This document shows, in pieces, positions 15,251 through 25,156 of a stretch of 64,000 bases of DNA. Position numbers and translations under genes: made by a program. The stretch is taken from the NCBI GenBank assembly GCA_002727315.1, contig PBWR01000006.1, forward strand, positions 62,001 through 126,000. The letters are read 5' to 3'. A model generated the notes under the pieces. It did no database searches. It was given only the letters and a program-made list of their open reading frames with translations, and was not told the DNA's origin. How positions within the stretch are numbered: the stretch's first letter is position 1; each line of letters opens with the position of its first letter. The stretch is from Alphaproteobacteria bacterium. GTDB taxonomy: Bacteria > Pseudomonadota > Alphaproteobacteria > UBA6615.

Positions 15251-16240
15251 GTGACGCAAAAAGACAACGATACCCTCAAACCCCTGCGGATCGGTGCCGA
15301 GCAGGCCGGGCAGCGCCTGGACCGCGCGCTGGCCGATGCCCATGGCGACTTCTCGCGCTCGCGCCTCAAGGCCCTGATCGAGGACGGACATGTGCGGCGT
15401 GCGGGCACGCCCGTGCGTCAGCCTTCGATGAAGGTGAGCTCCGGGGATGTGTTCGAGGTGGAGGTGCCGGCCCCCGTCGACGCCATCCCGATCGGTCAGG
15501 ATATACCGCTGGAGATCCTCCACGAGGACGATGCGCTGATCGTCATCGACAAGCCCGCGGGCCTGGTGGTCCACCCGGCGCCGGGAAACCCGGACCGGAC
15601 ACTCGTGAACGCCCTGATCGCCCATTGCGGGGACAGCCTGGCCGGTATCGGCGGGGTGCGCAGACCGGGCATCGTGCATCGCCTCGACAAGAACACCAGC
15701 GGCGTCATGGTTGCCGCCAAGACCGCCGCGGCGCACGAAAGCCTCGTCTCTCAGTTCTCCGCCCGCAGCGTCGACCGCGCCTACCACGCCATCGTCTGGG
15801 GCCGGCCGGTGCCCGCGCAGAGCGAGATCGAGGGTGCGATCGGGCGGCACCCGAAAAACCGCAAGAAGATGGCCGTGGTGACCCGCGGCGGCAAACGGGC
15901 CCTCACCCGCTTTCGGACGGTCGACGTCTATGGCGGGGGCCTCGCCACCCTGATCGAATGCCGCCTCGCCACCGGCCGCACCCACCAGATCCGCGTACAT
16001 CTGGGTCATCAGGGCCACCCGATCATCGGCGACCCGGTCTATGGCCGTACAACGACACGACGGGCCGCGCTCAAATCCCTGGATTCGGCGGCAAAAGCCG
16101 CCATCAGCGGATTTTCGCGCCAGGCGCTACACGCACACAGGCTGGGATTCAGCCATCCGGCAACGGGCGAAACCATTGATTTTGAAACAAAATTACCGCC
16201 AGACATGGCAAGTCTCACGAATATATTAGAAATGCTCTAA
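15251..16240 (+). CDS. RluA-family 23S rRNA/tRNA pseudouridine synthase
   Basis: A 329-residue protein with an N-terminal S4 RNA-binding domain (GQRLDRALADAHGDFSRSRL, LKALIEDGHV) and a pseudouridine synthase domain. The catalytic Asp is in GIVHRLDKNTSGVMV, and the C-terminal motif RTHQIRVHLGHQGHPIIGD is typical of the RluA/RluC/RluD group. With the S4 domain it is closest to RluD or RluC, which modify helix 69 or other 23S sites; which one cannot be told. The GTG at 15251 gives the usual N-terminus, although the AGGGA before it is very close; an ATG at 15197 would overlap the divergent gene. It runs toward rpoH. Confidence 0.92.
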   Translation: MTQKDNDTLKPLRIGAEQAGQRLDRALADAHGDFSRSRLKALIEDGHVRRAGTPVRQPSMKVSSGDVFEVEVPAPVDAIPIGQDIPLEILHEDDALIVIDKPAGLVVHPAPGNPDRTLVNALIAHCGDSLAGIGGVRRPGIVHRLDKNTSGVMVAAKTAAAHESLVSQFSARSVDRAYHAIVWGRPVPAQSEIEGAIGRHPKNRKKMAVVTRGGKRALTRFRTVDVYGGGLATLIECRLATGRTHQIRVHLGHQGHPIIGDPVYGRTTTRRAALKSLDSAAKAAISGFSRQALHAHRLGFSHPATGETIDFETKLPPDMASLTNILEML

Positions 16241-16244
16241 GCTA

Positions 16245-16272
16245 TTGCAGATGTACACGAAAACACCATATT
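16245..16272 (+). promoter_or_regulatory. Possible promoter of rpoH
   Basis: TTGCAG (16245-16250) and CATATT (16267-16272) are separated by 16 bases, in the only AT-rich gap between the pseudouridine synthase and rpoH. Both hexamers deviate from the sigma-70 consensus, so this is a weak assignment. TATACT at about 16279 is an alternative -10. Confidence 0.35.
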
Positions 16273-16347
16273 TAAACTCTATACTGCGTGCCTAAAACCG
16301 TTCAGTCATGGCCGCCCGGTTCGGTGGGCGGCGGGAGAAAGAGATTT

Positions 16348-17238
16348 ATGGCGACCCTTCAGCTTCCATCGTTGACCCCGGAAGGCAATCTCTCGCGCTA
16401 CCTGCAGGAGATTCGCAAATTTCCGATGCTGGAGCCCGAAGAGGAGTTCATGCTGGCCAAGCGCTGGCAGGAGCATGACGACGTTAACGCTGCCCACAAG
16501 CTGGTGACCAGCCATCTGCGCCTGGTCGGCAAGATCGCGATGGGATATCGCGGCTACGGCCTGCCCGTGGCCGAGCTGATTTCCGAAGGCAATGTCGGCC
16601 TGATGCAGGCGGTCAAGAAGTTCGATCCCGACCGCGGGTTCCGTCTGTCGACCTATGCCATGTGGTGGATCCGCGCGGCGATCCAGGAATACATCCTGCA
16701 CTCCTGGAGCCTCGTGAAGATGGGCACCACGGCGGCGCAGAAGAAACTGTTCTTCAACCTGCGCCGCATGAAGGGTCAATTGAAGGCATTCGACGAGGGC
16801 GATCTGCCGCCCGAGCAGGTCGAGTACATCGCCAAGGAACTCAGCGTTTCGGAAAACGATGTGGTGATGATGAACCGTCGCCTGGCCGGGCCGGATGGCT
16901 CGCTCAATGCGCCGTTGCGCAAGGACGGCGATGGCGACGGCGATTGGATGGACTGGCTTGTCGACGAATCCGAATCCCAGGAGTCGGAACTCGTCGAACA
17001 GGACGAGCTCGAGAAACGCCGCGGCCTTCTCAATCGGGCCATGGAAGCGCTCAACGAGCGTGAGCGGCACATTCTGACCGAGCGCCGTCTCCAGGAAAAT
17101 CCGGTGACCCTCGAAGACTTGTCTCAGGAATACAACATCAGCCGCGAACGGGTTCGCCAGATCGAAGTGCGGGCGTTCGAGAAACTTCAGAAGGCCATGA
17201 AGAACCTGGCCATCGAGCAACAGGTCGCGGCAAGCTGA
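16348..17238 (+). CDS. rpoH: RNA polymerase heat-shock sigma factor RpoH (sigma-32)
   Basis: A 296-residue sigma-70 family factor of the RpoH class. It has region 1.2-2.1 (NLSRYLQEIRKFPMLEPEEE), the region 2 core (LISEGNVGLMQAVKKFDPDRG, split at the helix) with STYAMWWIRAAIQEYIL, and the RpoH box QKKLFFNLRR near residue 130, which is diagnostic for heat-shock factors. Region 4 ends with LSQEYNISRERVRQIEVRAFEKL. ATG at 16348 follows GGGAGAAAGAG; the longer frame to 16288 lacks a site. It directs heat-shock promoters such as the one before hsp20 at 61,098 in this same window. Confidence 0.97.
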   Translation: MATLQLPSLTPEGNLSRYLQEIRKFPMLEPEEEFMLAKRWQEHDDVNAAHKLVTSHLRLVGKIAMGYRGYGLPVAELISEGNVGLMQAVKKFDPDRGFRLSTYAMWWIRAAIQEYILHSWSLVKMGTTAAQKKLFFNLRRMKGQLKAFDEGDLPPEQVEYIAKELSVSENDVVMMNRRLAGPDGSLNAPLRKDGDGDGDWMDWLVDESESQESELVEQDELEKRRGLLNRAMEALNERERHILTERRLQENPVTLEDLSQEYNISRERVRQIEVRAFEKLQKAMKNLAIEQQVAAS

Positions 17239-17288
17239 TCATAGCCAAGTGAGGGTGGTCGGACTCGCCGATCCCTGCGACTTCGCGA

Positions 17289-17780
17289 TCACGAGGCGGC
17301 AGGCTCCTTGACCTCCTCGCCCCATTCCTCGACCAGCCGGCGTTGTTCACGCCGCATCATCTGGACCTTCGTCTCGTTGGTCACCGACAGGTAAACCGCC
17401 GCAACCTTGGGCATGCTGAGCACCAGCAGCCAGCCGATCCCGGCGGTGCCGTAGATCACTGCAATCACAAACACATCCGACAGCATGACCATGGCGCGGT
17501 TCAGAGTCGGCCTGTTCAACACGAGATCGATGATGAACGGCGTGACGCCCGCGGCGTTCGTGACCGTGACGGCAAGGGCGGCATTGCGGCCCGGCTCGCG
17601 ATCGATGATGAACGCGACCATCGCCGGTACCATTCCGATCGTGAACACAAGCAGAGCGGGGGCTGCGAAAACCAGCGGTCCAGCCATGATCAAGCCCACC
17701 AGCAGAAACGCGTAGGTCCCGCCGCGGGATTTCCTGGGTGTAGCCGCCTTTGCAGCCGGCGCTTTCTTGGATTTCGCCAT
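17289..17780 (-). CDS. Conserved alphaproteobacterial membrane protein, unknown function
   Basis: A 163-residue protein with a basic, Ala/Lys-rich N-terminus (MAKSKKAPAAKAATPRKSRG) and about four hydrophobic segments: two near residues 23-58 (YAFLLVGLIMAGPLVF and beyond), one near 68-88 and one near 100-125 (VFVIAVIYGTAGIGWLLVL). A charged C-terminal tail ends in EEWGEEVKEPAAS. ATG at 17780 was chosen over 17819 because the basic start is typical of cytoplasmic N-termini. It converges on rpoH with a 50-base gap without a clear terminator. No function known to me. Confidence 0.75.
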   Translation of the reverse strand: MAKSKKAPAAKAATPRKSRGGTYAFLLVGLIMAGPLVFAAPALLVFTIGMVPAMVAFIIDREPGRNAALAVTVTNAAGVTPFIIDLVLNRPTLNRAMVMLSDVFVIAVIYGTAGIGWLLVLSMPKVAAVYLSVTNETKVQMMRREQRRLVEEWGEEVKEPAAS

Positions 17781-17947
17781 CGGTCTAACCCATCCGACTC
17801 GTGCGGGATGGCAGCTCAACCGCCCGGGAGTGTCAAATTGGGAACCTGTGTTAGCTAGGCGTTAGCTCGATCAGCTTTGCACCGAAAAACACCAACTGTT
17901 AACAGTGGGTTATGGTTCTTTCGGGTTTAAAAGAACGTTAACGCTGG

Positions 17948-19240
<1,293 letters not shown>

Positions 19241-19253
19241 CTGTCTACTTTCG

Positions 19254-20438
19254 TCAGCTTTCCGGTTCGCCGACTGCGGTCGGCGCACCATCAACGAGGC
19301 AATGGCTGCAACCCAGGTGTTTCGCCTCGGCAACAGCATCTGTTTCCGCGGACAGCGCCGAAACGGTGACCCAGCCCTCGTCGCGGAACCCGCTGCCCTC
19401 GGCAAACGATGTCCCAAAGGGCAGGTACAGGCGGTCTGGGGCCGCCGGTTTCGGCAAGGCTCGCAGAATCGAATCCATGTAGAGCGAACAACCTGTCGCC
19501 GGCTCCCCGGCCCCCGTAATGTAGCGCCCGCCCCGTCCGAGTTCGCCGCGCACGCCCTCGGCAAACAGGGTGAAACTTACGCCGGTATGGTACTCGAACC
19601 CGCGATACTCGACCGGGTCGAGGGTCAGGGTTAGGTCCGGCATCGCCGCGCGCAATATCTCGATCACCTCGGACAAACGCTCCACTTCAGCGCGCGCCGG
19701 CGCGGGCAGATCGACCGCCTCGAGGTCCCGGATGACGTTGTCGGCAGGGCCGACAGACTTGATCATCGCGCACAAGGCCTTCGCCGCATCCGAGAAGGCA
19801 GCGCCGTTGCGCTTCAGGATCTCTTCCGTGGCGTCCTCGTCCTTGCGGTCGAGGGCCGTTCGCATCTCCTCGGTCGTCATCTCGTCAAGATCGAGCTTGG
19901 CAAGCACGTTGGCGACAAGCGCAGGCGAATTCAGATCGACGGTCGGACGTTCGACACCGGCGGCCCGCAACGCGTCCGCAGACAATGCAACGACTTCGAC
20001 ATCGGCACTGACATCCCGCGCGCCGATCAGCTCGAACCCGACTTGCGCGAACTGGCGTTCGGGGCGCAACTGGTTGCCGCGAACCCGCAATATCTGTCCG
20101 GCATAGGACAATCGTAGCGGCCGCGGTGAATCGCCCAGGCGAGTCTCGGCAATACGGGCCACCTGCAAGGTGATATCCGCCCGCACCGCCATCATCTGCT
20201 GGCTGACCGGATCCATCAGTCGGAACATCTGCCCGGCGAGGCTGCCACCGCCATTCGTGCGATTGCCGACCAGTGTCGATTCAAACTCGACCAGCGGCGG
20301 CTTCACCTGCTCATAGCCGCACGCCTCGAACGCCGCCATGATGCCCGAGATCGTCCGGGCCTCCTGCGCCGCACGCGGCGGCAGCAGGTCGTGGAGACCG
20401 GCCGGCAGAAGTGCCTTGTTTTCGCTTGTGTCGTTCAT
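19254..20438 (-). CDS. hisZ: ATP phosphoribosyltransferase regulatory subunit
   Basis: A 394-residue HisRS-like paralog. It shares the class II synthetase core with histidyl-tRNA synthetase ([52 protein letters not shown]) but lacks an anticodon-binding domain and the full tRNA-synthetase motifs. HisZ pairs with the short form of HisG to catalyse and regulate the first step of histidine synthesis, so this genome should carry a short hisG elsewhere. ATG at 20438 gives the family start; an upstream ATG at 20477 adds a basic stretch. hisZ precedes purA, a pairing common in alphaproteobacteria. Confidence 0.93.
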   Translation of the reverse strand: MNDTSENKALLPAGLHDLLPPRAAQEARTISGIMAAFEACGYEQVKPPLVEFESTLVGNRTNGGGSLAGQMFRLMDPVSQQMMAVRADITLQVARIAETRLGDSPRPLRLSYAGQILRVRGNQLRPERQFAQVGFELIGARDVSADVEVVALSADALRAAGVERPTVDLNSPALVANVLAKLDLDEMTTEEMRTALDRKDEDATEEILKRNGAAFSDAAKALCAMIKSVGPADNVIRDLEAVDLPAPARAEVERLSEVIEILRAAMPDLTLTLDPVEYRGFEYHTGVSFTLFAEGVRGELGRGGRYITGAGEPATGCSLYMDSILRALPKPAAPDRLYLPFGTSFAEGSGFRDEGWVTVSALSAETDAVAEAKHLGCSHCLVDGAPTAVGEPES

Positions 20439-20575
20439 GACCGCGCGGGGTTTAAACGGTTTGTCGTGTATCGGCAACGTTGTGCCAGATAAGAACCGAT
20501 TCTCGCGATTCGCCAGACTGGCGCGAATGACGCGGAAAAAAAAATTTTCTTTGTTTCTCAGTGACTTGAAGAACT

Positions 20576-20943
20576 TCAGTTCGAAACGACAGGCTGCACG
20601 GCAACCACGGTGCCATCCGCGAGCCCGTAGACCGCATAGACCGTACCACCGTTATCCAGGACCGCGGGGCGCACTGCCGTCACAATCTGATGGCCATGGG
20701 CAACGGTCTCGAACTCGCGAAATTCGCCATTTGCGAAGGTCACGAACCGCAACGTGCGGCACCGCGCACGCTGACCAGCGATGCCGGGCGGCCGACCCCG
20801 CCTTCAATCCCGGGCAGGCGAATGATCGTATCACCATCCTTCAAACCCGGCATTTCCAGAATCTCCGCCGCGCGGATATCCGAAGAACCACCAAGCATCA
20901 GAGCCAGGGCCACCACCATGTATGTAACGCCCCAGCCCATCAT
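20576..20943 (-). pseudogene. Small exported protein, frameshifted
   Basis: The ATG at 20943 shares its last base with the serA stop (TGATG) and opens a frame with a signal peptide (GVTYMVVALALMLGGSS ... IRAAEILE) and LKDGDTIIRLPGIEGGVGRPASLVSVRGA, ending early at a TGA near 20740. In the third frame of the same strand the sequence continues RTLRFVTFANGEFREFETV, GHQIVTAVRPAVLDNGGTVY and AVYGLADGTVVAVQPVVSN to a TGA at 20576. The two halves join around 20750-20765 by one indel in GTGCGCGGTGCCGCACG. This is either a true pseudogene or a sequencing error. The intact protein would have about 120 residues. No family recognised. Confidence 0.7.
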
Positions 20944-22520
20944 CAAAAGTTGAGCGCCTTCGCCTGAACCACGTTCGGCAGAGCCGCCACCTCGGCAAGC
21001 ACCGCCGCGGGGACCTCCTGGTCAACCTCGACCAGCGCAATCGCATCGCCGCCGGAGCCTGCGCGTCCCAACTGGAAGGTCGCGATGTTCAGGCCCGCAT
21101 CGCCGAGGACCGTTCCCAGGCGGCCGATCAGGCCGGGCTTGTCCTCGTTGGTGACGTAGAGCATGTGGGCGCCGAGACCGGCTTCCATGGGCACACCCTT
21201 CACGTCGACGATGCGCGGGCGGTCGCCGCCGAACAGGGTTCCGGCGACACTGCGTGTCTGATTGTCCGTCACGACCGTCATCCGCACAAGCGTCTGGTAG
21301 TCGCCTTCCCGGGCGGTGCGCACTTCCGACACCTCGATGCCCCGTTCCTGGGCCATGACCGGCGCGTTGACCATGTTGACGCTGTCGAGCAAGGGAGAAA
21401 GCAATCCTTTCAGGGCTGCCGCGCTGAGCGGCTTGGTGTTCAATTCTGCCGCATGTCCCTCATATTCGATGGTCACACTTTTGAGACCGGATTCGGTGAG
21501 CTGGCCGGCAAAACTGCCGAGCAGCTCCGCAAGCACCATGTAGGGCGCCAGCCGCGGGGCATCCTCGGCCGACAGCGAGGCCATGTTGAGCGCGTTCACG
21601 ACGGCACCGGTCAGCAGATAATCCGCCATCTGCTCCGCGACCTGAATCGCCACATTCACCTGTGCCTCAGTGGTGCTGGCGCCCAGATGCGGCGTGCACA
21701 CTAGATTCTCGGTGCCGAACAAGGGATTGTCCTTGGCCGGCTCTGCCTCGAACACGTCGAGCGCGGCCCCAGCGACACGGCCCGATTCGAGCGCGGCCTT
21801 GAGGTCGGCTTCGACGACGAGCCCGCCGCGCGCGCAGTTGATGATCCGCACCCCGGCCTTGGTCTTGGCCAGAGCATCGGCATCGATGATGCCCCGGGTT
21901 TGATCGGTGAGCGGCGTGTGGAGGCTGATGAAGTCGGCACGCCGCAGCAGCGTGTCCAGATCGGCCTTCTCGATGCCGATTTCGCGGGCGCGTTCCTCGC
22001 TCAGGAACGGGTCGAAGGCCACAACCTTCATCTTCAGGCCCAGCGCGCGTTCGGCGACGATCGAACCGATATTGCCACAGCCGATGATCCCGAGGGTTTT
22101 CGCCGTCAGCTCAACGCCCATGAACCGGGATTTCTCCCATTTGCTTTGCTGGGTCGATTCGTTGGCCAACGGAATCTGGCGCGCCAACGCCATCATCATC
22201 GCGATCGCATGTTCGGCCGTCGTAATCGCGTTGCCGAACGGCGTGTTCATGACCACGACGCCCTGCGCGGTGGCGGCGTCGAGGTCGATATTGTCGACAC
22301 CGATGCCGGCCCGGCCGACGACTTTGAGGTTCGTGGCCGCCGTCAGGACTTTCTCGTTCGCCTTCGTGGCCGAACGAACGGCAAGCCCGTCATATTCGCT
22401 AATGCAGGCGATCAGCTCTTCCTCCGACAGGCCGACGTTCACATCGACGTCGATCCCGCGGTCGGCGAATATTTCCTTCGCCCGGTCACTCATTTTGTCG
22501 GCAATCAGTACTTTCGGCAT
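20943..22520 (-). CDS. serA: D-3-phosphoglycerate dehydrogenase
   Basis: A 525-residue long-form SerA, the first enzyme of serine synthesis. The NAD-binding fold is TLGIIGCGNIGSIVAERALG; catalytic residues lie in INCARGGLVVE (Arg) and VCTPHLGASTTEAQ (His). After the catalytic domains come an intervening domain and a C-terminal ACT domain (YVTNEDKPGLIGRLGTVLGD), as in mycobacterial-type enzymes, so serine feedback is likely. ATG at 22520 has GAAGGA seven bases upstream. It follows serC by about 64 bases, and its stop overlaps the start of a small exported-protein gene. Confidence 0.96.
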   Translation of the reverse strand: MPKVLIADKMSDRAKEIFADRGIDVDVNVGLSEEELIACISEYDGLAVRSATKANEKVLTAATNLKVVGRAGIGVDNIDLDAATAQGVVVMNTPFGNAITTAEHAIAMMMALARQIPLANESTQQSKWEKSRFMGVELTAKTLGIIGCGNIGSIVAERALGLKMKVVAFDPFLSEERAREIGIEKADLDTLLRRADFISLHTPLTDQTRGIIDADALAKTKAGVRIINCARGGLVVEADLKAALESGRVAGAALDVFEAEPAKDNPLFGTENLVCTPHLGASTTEAQVNVAIQVAEQMADYLLTGAVVNALNMASLSAEDAPRLAPYMVLAELLGSFAGQLTESGLKSVTIEYEGHAAELNTKPLSAAALKGLLSPLLDSVNMVNAPVMAQERGIEVSEVRTAREGDYQTLVRMTVVTDNQTRSVAGTLFGGDRPRIVDVKGVPMEAGLGAHMLYVTNEDKPGLIGRLGTVLGDAGLNIATFQLGRAGSGGDAIALVEVDQEVPAAVLAEVAALPNVVQAKALNF

Positions 22521-22584
22521 GGATTTGTCCTTCCGCTTCATGGGGCGGGTCATTCAGGAATTGGTGTTGGTGCCGGTGGCGGCC

Positions 22585-23766
22585 CTAGCTCGCGGCCGCG
22601 GCGCGCTCGGCCTTGACCGTCTCGAACGCCCAGTCGAGCCAGGGCATCAAGGCTTCAAGGTCTGACGATTCGACCGTCGCGCCCGCCCAGATCCGAAGAC
22701 CCGGCGGCGCGTCGCGATAGGCGCCGATATCGTACGCGACCCCTTCGCCATCCAGCAGCGCCGCGACGGCCTTCGCCACCGCCGACTGCTCGTCTGCGGC
22801 AAGCGCCGTAAACCAGGGGTCGACGATCTTGAGGCAGACGCTCGTCATCGAGCGTATGGCGGGGTCTGAAGCCAGAAAGGCCGCCCAGTCCGAGGCCTCG
22901 ATCCAACGCGCGATGACCGCAAGATTGTCGCCAGCGCGCGCCATCAGCGCCTCCAGCCCGCCGATCTCACGAGACCAGTCGAGCGCATCCAAATGATCCT
23001 CGACGCAAAGCATCGAGGGGGTGTTGATGGTGCTGCCCTTGAAGATGTCCTCGTTCAGCTTGCCGCCCTTGGTCAGCCGGAAAATCTTCGGCATGGGCCA
23101 GGGTGGCGAATAGCCCTCGAGGCGTTCGACGGCCCGCGGGCTGAGCACCAGCATGCCGTGCTGCGCCTCGCCACCAAGCACCTTCTGCCAGGACCAGGTG
23201 ACCATATCGAGCTTGTCCCAGGGTAGATCCATCGCGAACGCCGCCGACGTGGCATCGCACAGGGTCAGGCCCTCGCGGTCCGCGGCGATCCAGTCCCCGT
23301 CCGGCACGCGCACACCCGAGGTGGTTCCGTTCCAGGTGAAGATCACGTCCTTTGCGAAATCCACGGCGGTCAGGTCGGGAAGCGCGCCATAAACCGCGTC
23401 GAGCACCCGGACATCGTCGAGCTTGAGTTGCTTGACGACATCGATGACCCAGCCCTGGCCGAAGCTCTCCCAGGCAAGGATATCGATCCCGCGTGCCCCA
23501 AGCGCCGACCACATGGCCAATTCGAACGCGCCCGTGTCCGACGCCGGCACGATGCCGATCCGGTAATCGTCGGGAATGCCCAGGATATCCCGGCTGTCCT
23601 CGATCACGCGCTGGAGCTTGGCCTTGGGTTCCTTGGCGCGATGCGAACGGCCGATACTCGCCGACGACAGCGTCTCCAGCGACCAGCCGGGCCGCTTGGC
23701 ACAAGGACCAGAGGAAAAGAGCGGAGAGGCCGGACGGATGTCCGGCGGAGAGAGTGTTTGCGTCAT
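22585..23766 (-). CDS. serC: Phosphoserine aminotransferase
   Basis: A 393-residue fold-type I PLP enzyme, second step of serine synthesis. The PLP lysine is in [18 protein letters not shown] near residue 195, and [17 protein letters not shown] carries the PLP-contacting Asp. The N-terminal [17 protein letters not shown] fits the alphaproteobacterial/archaeal-type SerC rather than the E. coli type. AAGGGA precedes the ATG by eight bases within a small hairpin. It is the first gene of the serC-serA unit. Confidence 0.95.
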   Translation of the reverse strand: MTQTLSPPDIRPASPLFSSGPCAKRPGWSLETLSSASIGRSHRAKEPKAKLQRVIEDSRDILGIPDDYRIGIVPASDTGAFELAMWSALGARGIDILAWESFGQGWVIDVVKQLKLDDVRVLDAVYGALPDLTAVDFAKDVIFTWNGTTSGVRVPDGDWIAADREGLTLCDATSAAFAMDLPWDKLDMVTWSWQKVLGGEAQHGMLVLSPRAVERLEGYSPPWPMPKIFRLTKGGKLNEDIFKGSTINTPSMLCVEDHLDALDWSREIGGLEALMARAGDNLAVIARWIEASDWAAFLASDPAIRSMTSVCLKIVDPWFTALAADEQSAVAKAVAALLDGEGVAYDIGAYRDAPPGLRIWAGATVESSDLEALMPWLDWAFETVKAERAAAAS

Positions 23767-23820
23767 GTCACGCGTCCCTTACAGAACGCCGCACCTCGTT
23801 GGGGAGGTGTGGCCCGCCGC
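23767..23820 (-). promoter_or_regulatory. Candidate structured serC leader
   Basis: The short leader between the predicted transcription start and the serC ATG folds into two hairpins: CACCTC/GAGGTG around 23784-23806, and GCGT...ACGC near the ATG, which holds the Shine-Dalgarno AAGGGA in its loop. A serC leader motif has been described in alphaproteobacteria from comparative genomics; whether this one belongs to it was not tested. Confidence 0.4.
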
Positions 23821-23822
23821 AG

Positions 23823-23850
23823 AACCTAGTTCTTTTCACGCCCGGGTCAA
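23823..23850 (-). promoter_or_regulatory. Predicted serC promoter
   Basis: On the minus strand, TTGACC (23850-23845) and TAGGTT (23828-23823) are separated by 16 bases. This gives a transcription start near 23816 and a leader of about 50 bases before serC. Confidence 0.5.
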
Positions 23851-23882
23851 TGGACTGTTTGTCGCACGGGACGTTTTTCCGG

Positions 23883-24125
23883 TCAGGACAGGCCGTAATA
23901 CCAGGGCGCCACGATGCTGAAGACGATCCAGACAATGATCAGAAGCGGGCTGCCGACCCGCACGAAATCGACGAACCGGTAGTTGCCGGGCGCCATGACG
24001 AGCAGGTTGGTCTGATAGCCGATAGGTGAGGCGAACGAACGGTTGGCGGCAAATACCACGGCGACCGCGAAGGTCAGCCACATGCCGAGTTGTGTCGGAT
24101 CAATTCCGGAAAGAAAACCGGTCAC
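23883..24125 (-). pseudogene. C-terminal remnant of an SLC13/DASS-type anion permease
   Basis: An 80-codon frame contains the very characteristic ASPIGYQTNLLVMAPGNYRF followed by VDFVRVGSPLLIIVWIVFS, the last loop and transmembrane helix of SLC13-family permeases (usually FATPIGYQTNxMVxGPGGYxFxDFxRxGxPL). The other 350 or more residues are absent, and the bases upstream soon hit stop codons before the MaoC gene. It begins at a GTG and could give a short membrane peptide but not a transporter. Read as a deletion remnant. Confidence 0.75.
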
Positions 24126-24167
24126 GGGTGTCCGTTGCGCTGTGAACCTGGACTTGCGTCCATTCTA

Positions 24168-24638
24168 TCACGCAGCGGAATCGCCCGCCGAGCCGGCCCT
24201 GCGGCAACGAACCATTATCGTCGCATAAAAGGTGGCAACCTCGCCGGCATCGGTGCTGACCGAAAAAGACAGACGCACCACACCGCGATCGGGCTTCGAC
24301 TTCGAGACGCGCGCCTCAGCCACCGTGACCACCGTCCGCAAGCTGTCACCGGGCCTGACGGGTGCGATCCAGCGGATTTCGTCCAGACCGGGTCCACCCA
24401 TTCCGGTCTCCACGACCGCACCGGTGGAGATGAACTGTCCCGTCGCCACCGCGACCGTCTGGAACCCGCTGGCAATGAGACCGCCGAAGACCGTGCCCTT
24501 GGCGCTCTCGGCATCCGTGTGAAACGGCTGCGGGTCGTACTGTTTGGCGAACCAGGTGATCTCGTCCGCATCCAGGGTCACCGGGCTGGTCTCAAACACG
24601 CGGCCGACGGTGTAGTCCTCATGATAGAGACCGGTCAT
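24168..24638 (-). CDS. MaoC-family dehydratase
   Basis: A 156-residue hotdog-fold hydratase-type protein. The family signature reads ITWFAKQYDPQPFHTDAES and VFGGLIASGFQTVAVA, with the Asp (residue 35) and His (40) of the hydratase 2 motif. DEIRWIAPVRPGDSLRTVV is the usual second half. Such proteins hydrate 2-enoyl-CoA or act in mesaconyl-CoA steps. It overlaps its neighbour by ATGA (24635-24638), and the two are related in sequence through their full length, so they are likely duplicates that form a heteromer or serve two acyl substrates. Confidence 0.9.
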   Translation of the reverse strand: MTGLYHEDYTVGRVFETSPVTLDADEITWFAKQYDPQPFHTDAESAKGTVFGGLIASGFQTVAVATGQFISTGAVVETGMGGPGLDEIRWIAPVRPGDSLRTVVTVAEARVSKSKPDRGVVRLSFSVSTDAGEVATFYATIMVRCRRAGSAGDSAA

Positions 24639-25093
24639 GCGTCATCTCCCGACGGACGGCGGCGCAGGAAGGTGGTCGTCTGAAACTGCGCGACATCGGT
24701 GTCGCCAACCCGTGTGGTGAACTGCAGCCGGATCAGCCCCCGGTCCGGGCGCGACTTCGAGGCCCGGACTTCCAGCACTTCGACCGACGTCTCAAGCTTG
24801 TCTCCCGGGCGCACAGGTGCAGACCAGCGCACCTCGTCCATGGCGGGGCCGCCAAGGGAGTTTTCGGCGAACAAATCCAGTCGAATGAACTGGGCAAAGG
24901 CCATCCCGATGGTCTGGTGTCCGCTGGCGATCAGGCCGCCATAGAACGTGTCCTTGGCAGCCTCGGGATCGGTGTGGAACGTCTGCGGATCGTACTTCTC
25001 CGCAAATGTGATGATATTGGCTTCCTCCACCACGACCGGATCCGTCTGAAAGACATCGCCCGCGGAAAATTCGTCCCAGTAACGTGCCGGCAT
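24635..25093 (-). CDS. MaoC-family dehydratase
   Basis: A 152-residue MaoC-like protein with ITFAEKYDPQTFHTDPEA and FYGGLIASGHQTIGMAFAQ, then DEVRWSAPVRPGDKLETSVEV. The Asp and His of the hydratase motif are present. It shares almost the same block order with the downstream gene and is the first of the pair. Similar two-gene MaoC tandems are common in alphaproteobacteria; in eukaryotes and actinobacteria the two hotdog halves are fused or form heterodimers, which supports the idea that these two also pair. Confidence 0.9.
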   Translation of the reverse strand: MPARYWDEFSAGDVFQTDPVVVEEANIITFAEKYDPQTFHTDPEAAKDTFYGGLIASGHQTIGMAFAQFIRLDLFAENSLGGPAMDEVRWSAPVRPGDKLETSVEVLEVRASKSRPDRGLIRLQFTTRVGDTDVAQFQTTTFLRRRPSGDDA

Positions 25094-25156
25094 GCGCCCA
25101 CTCTCCTATGCGTGGGCGCGGACCCTACCTTGTCCGGGCGAGCGAATAAAGCTGCC

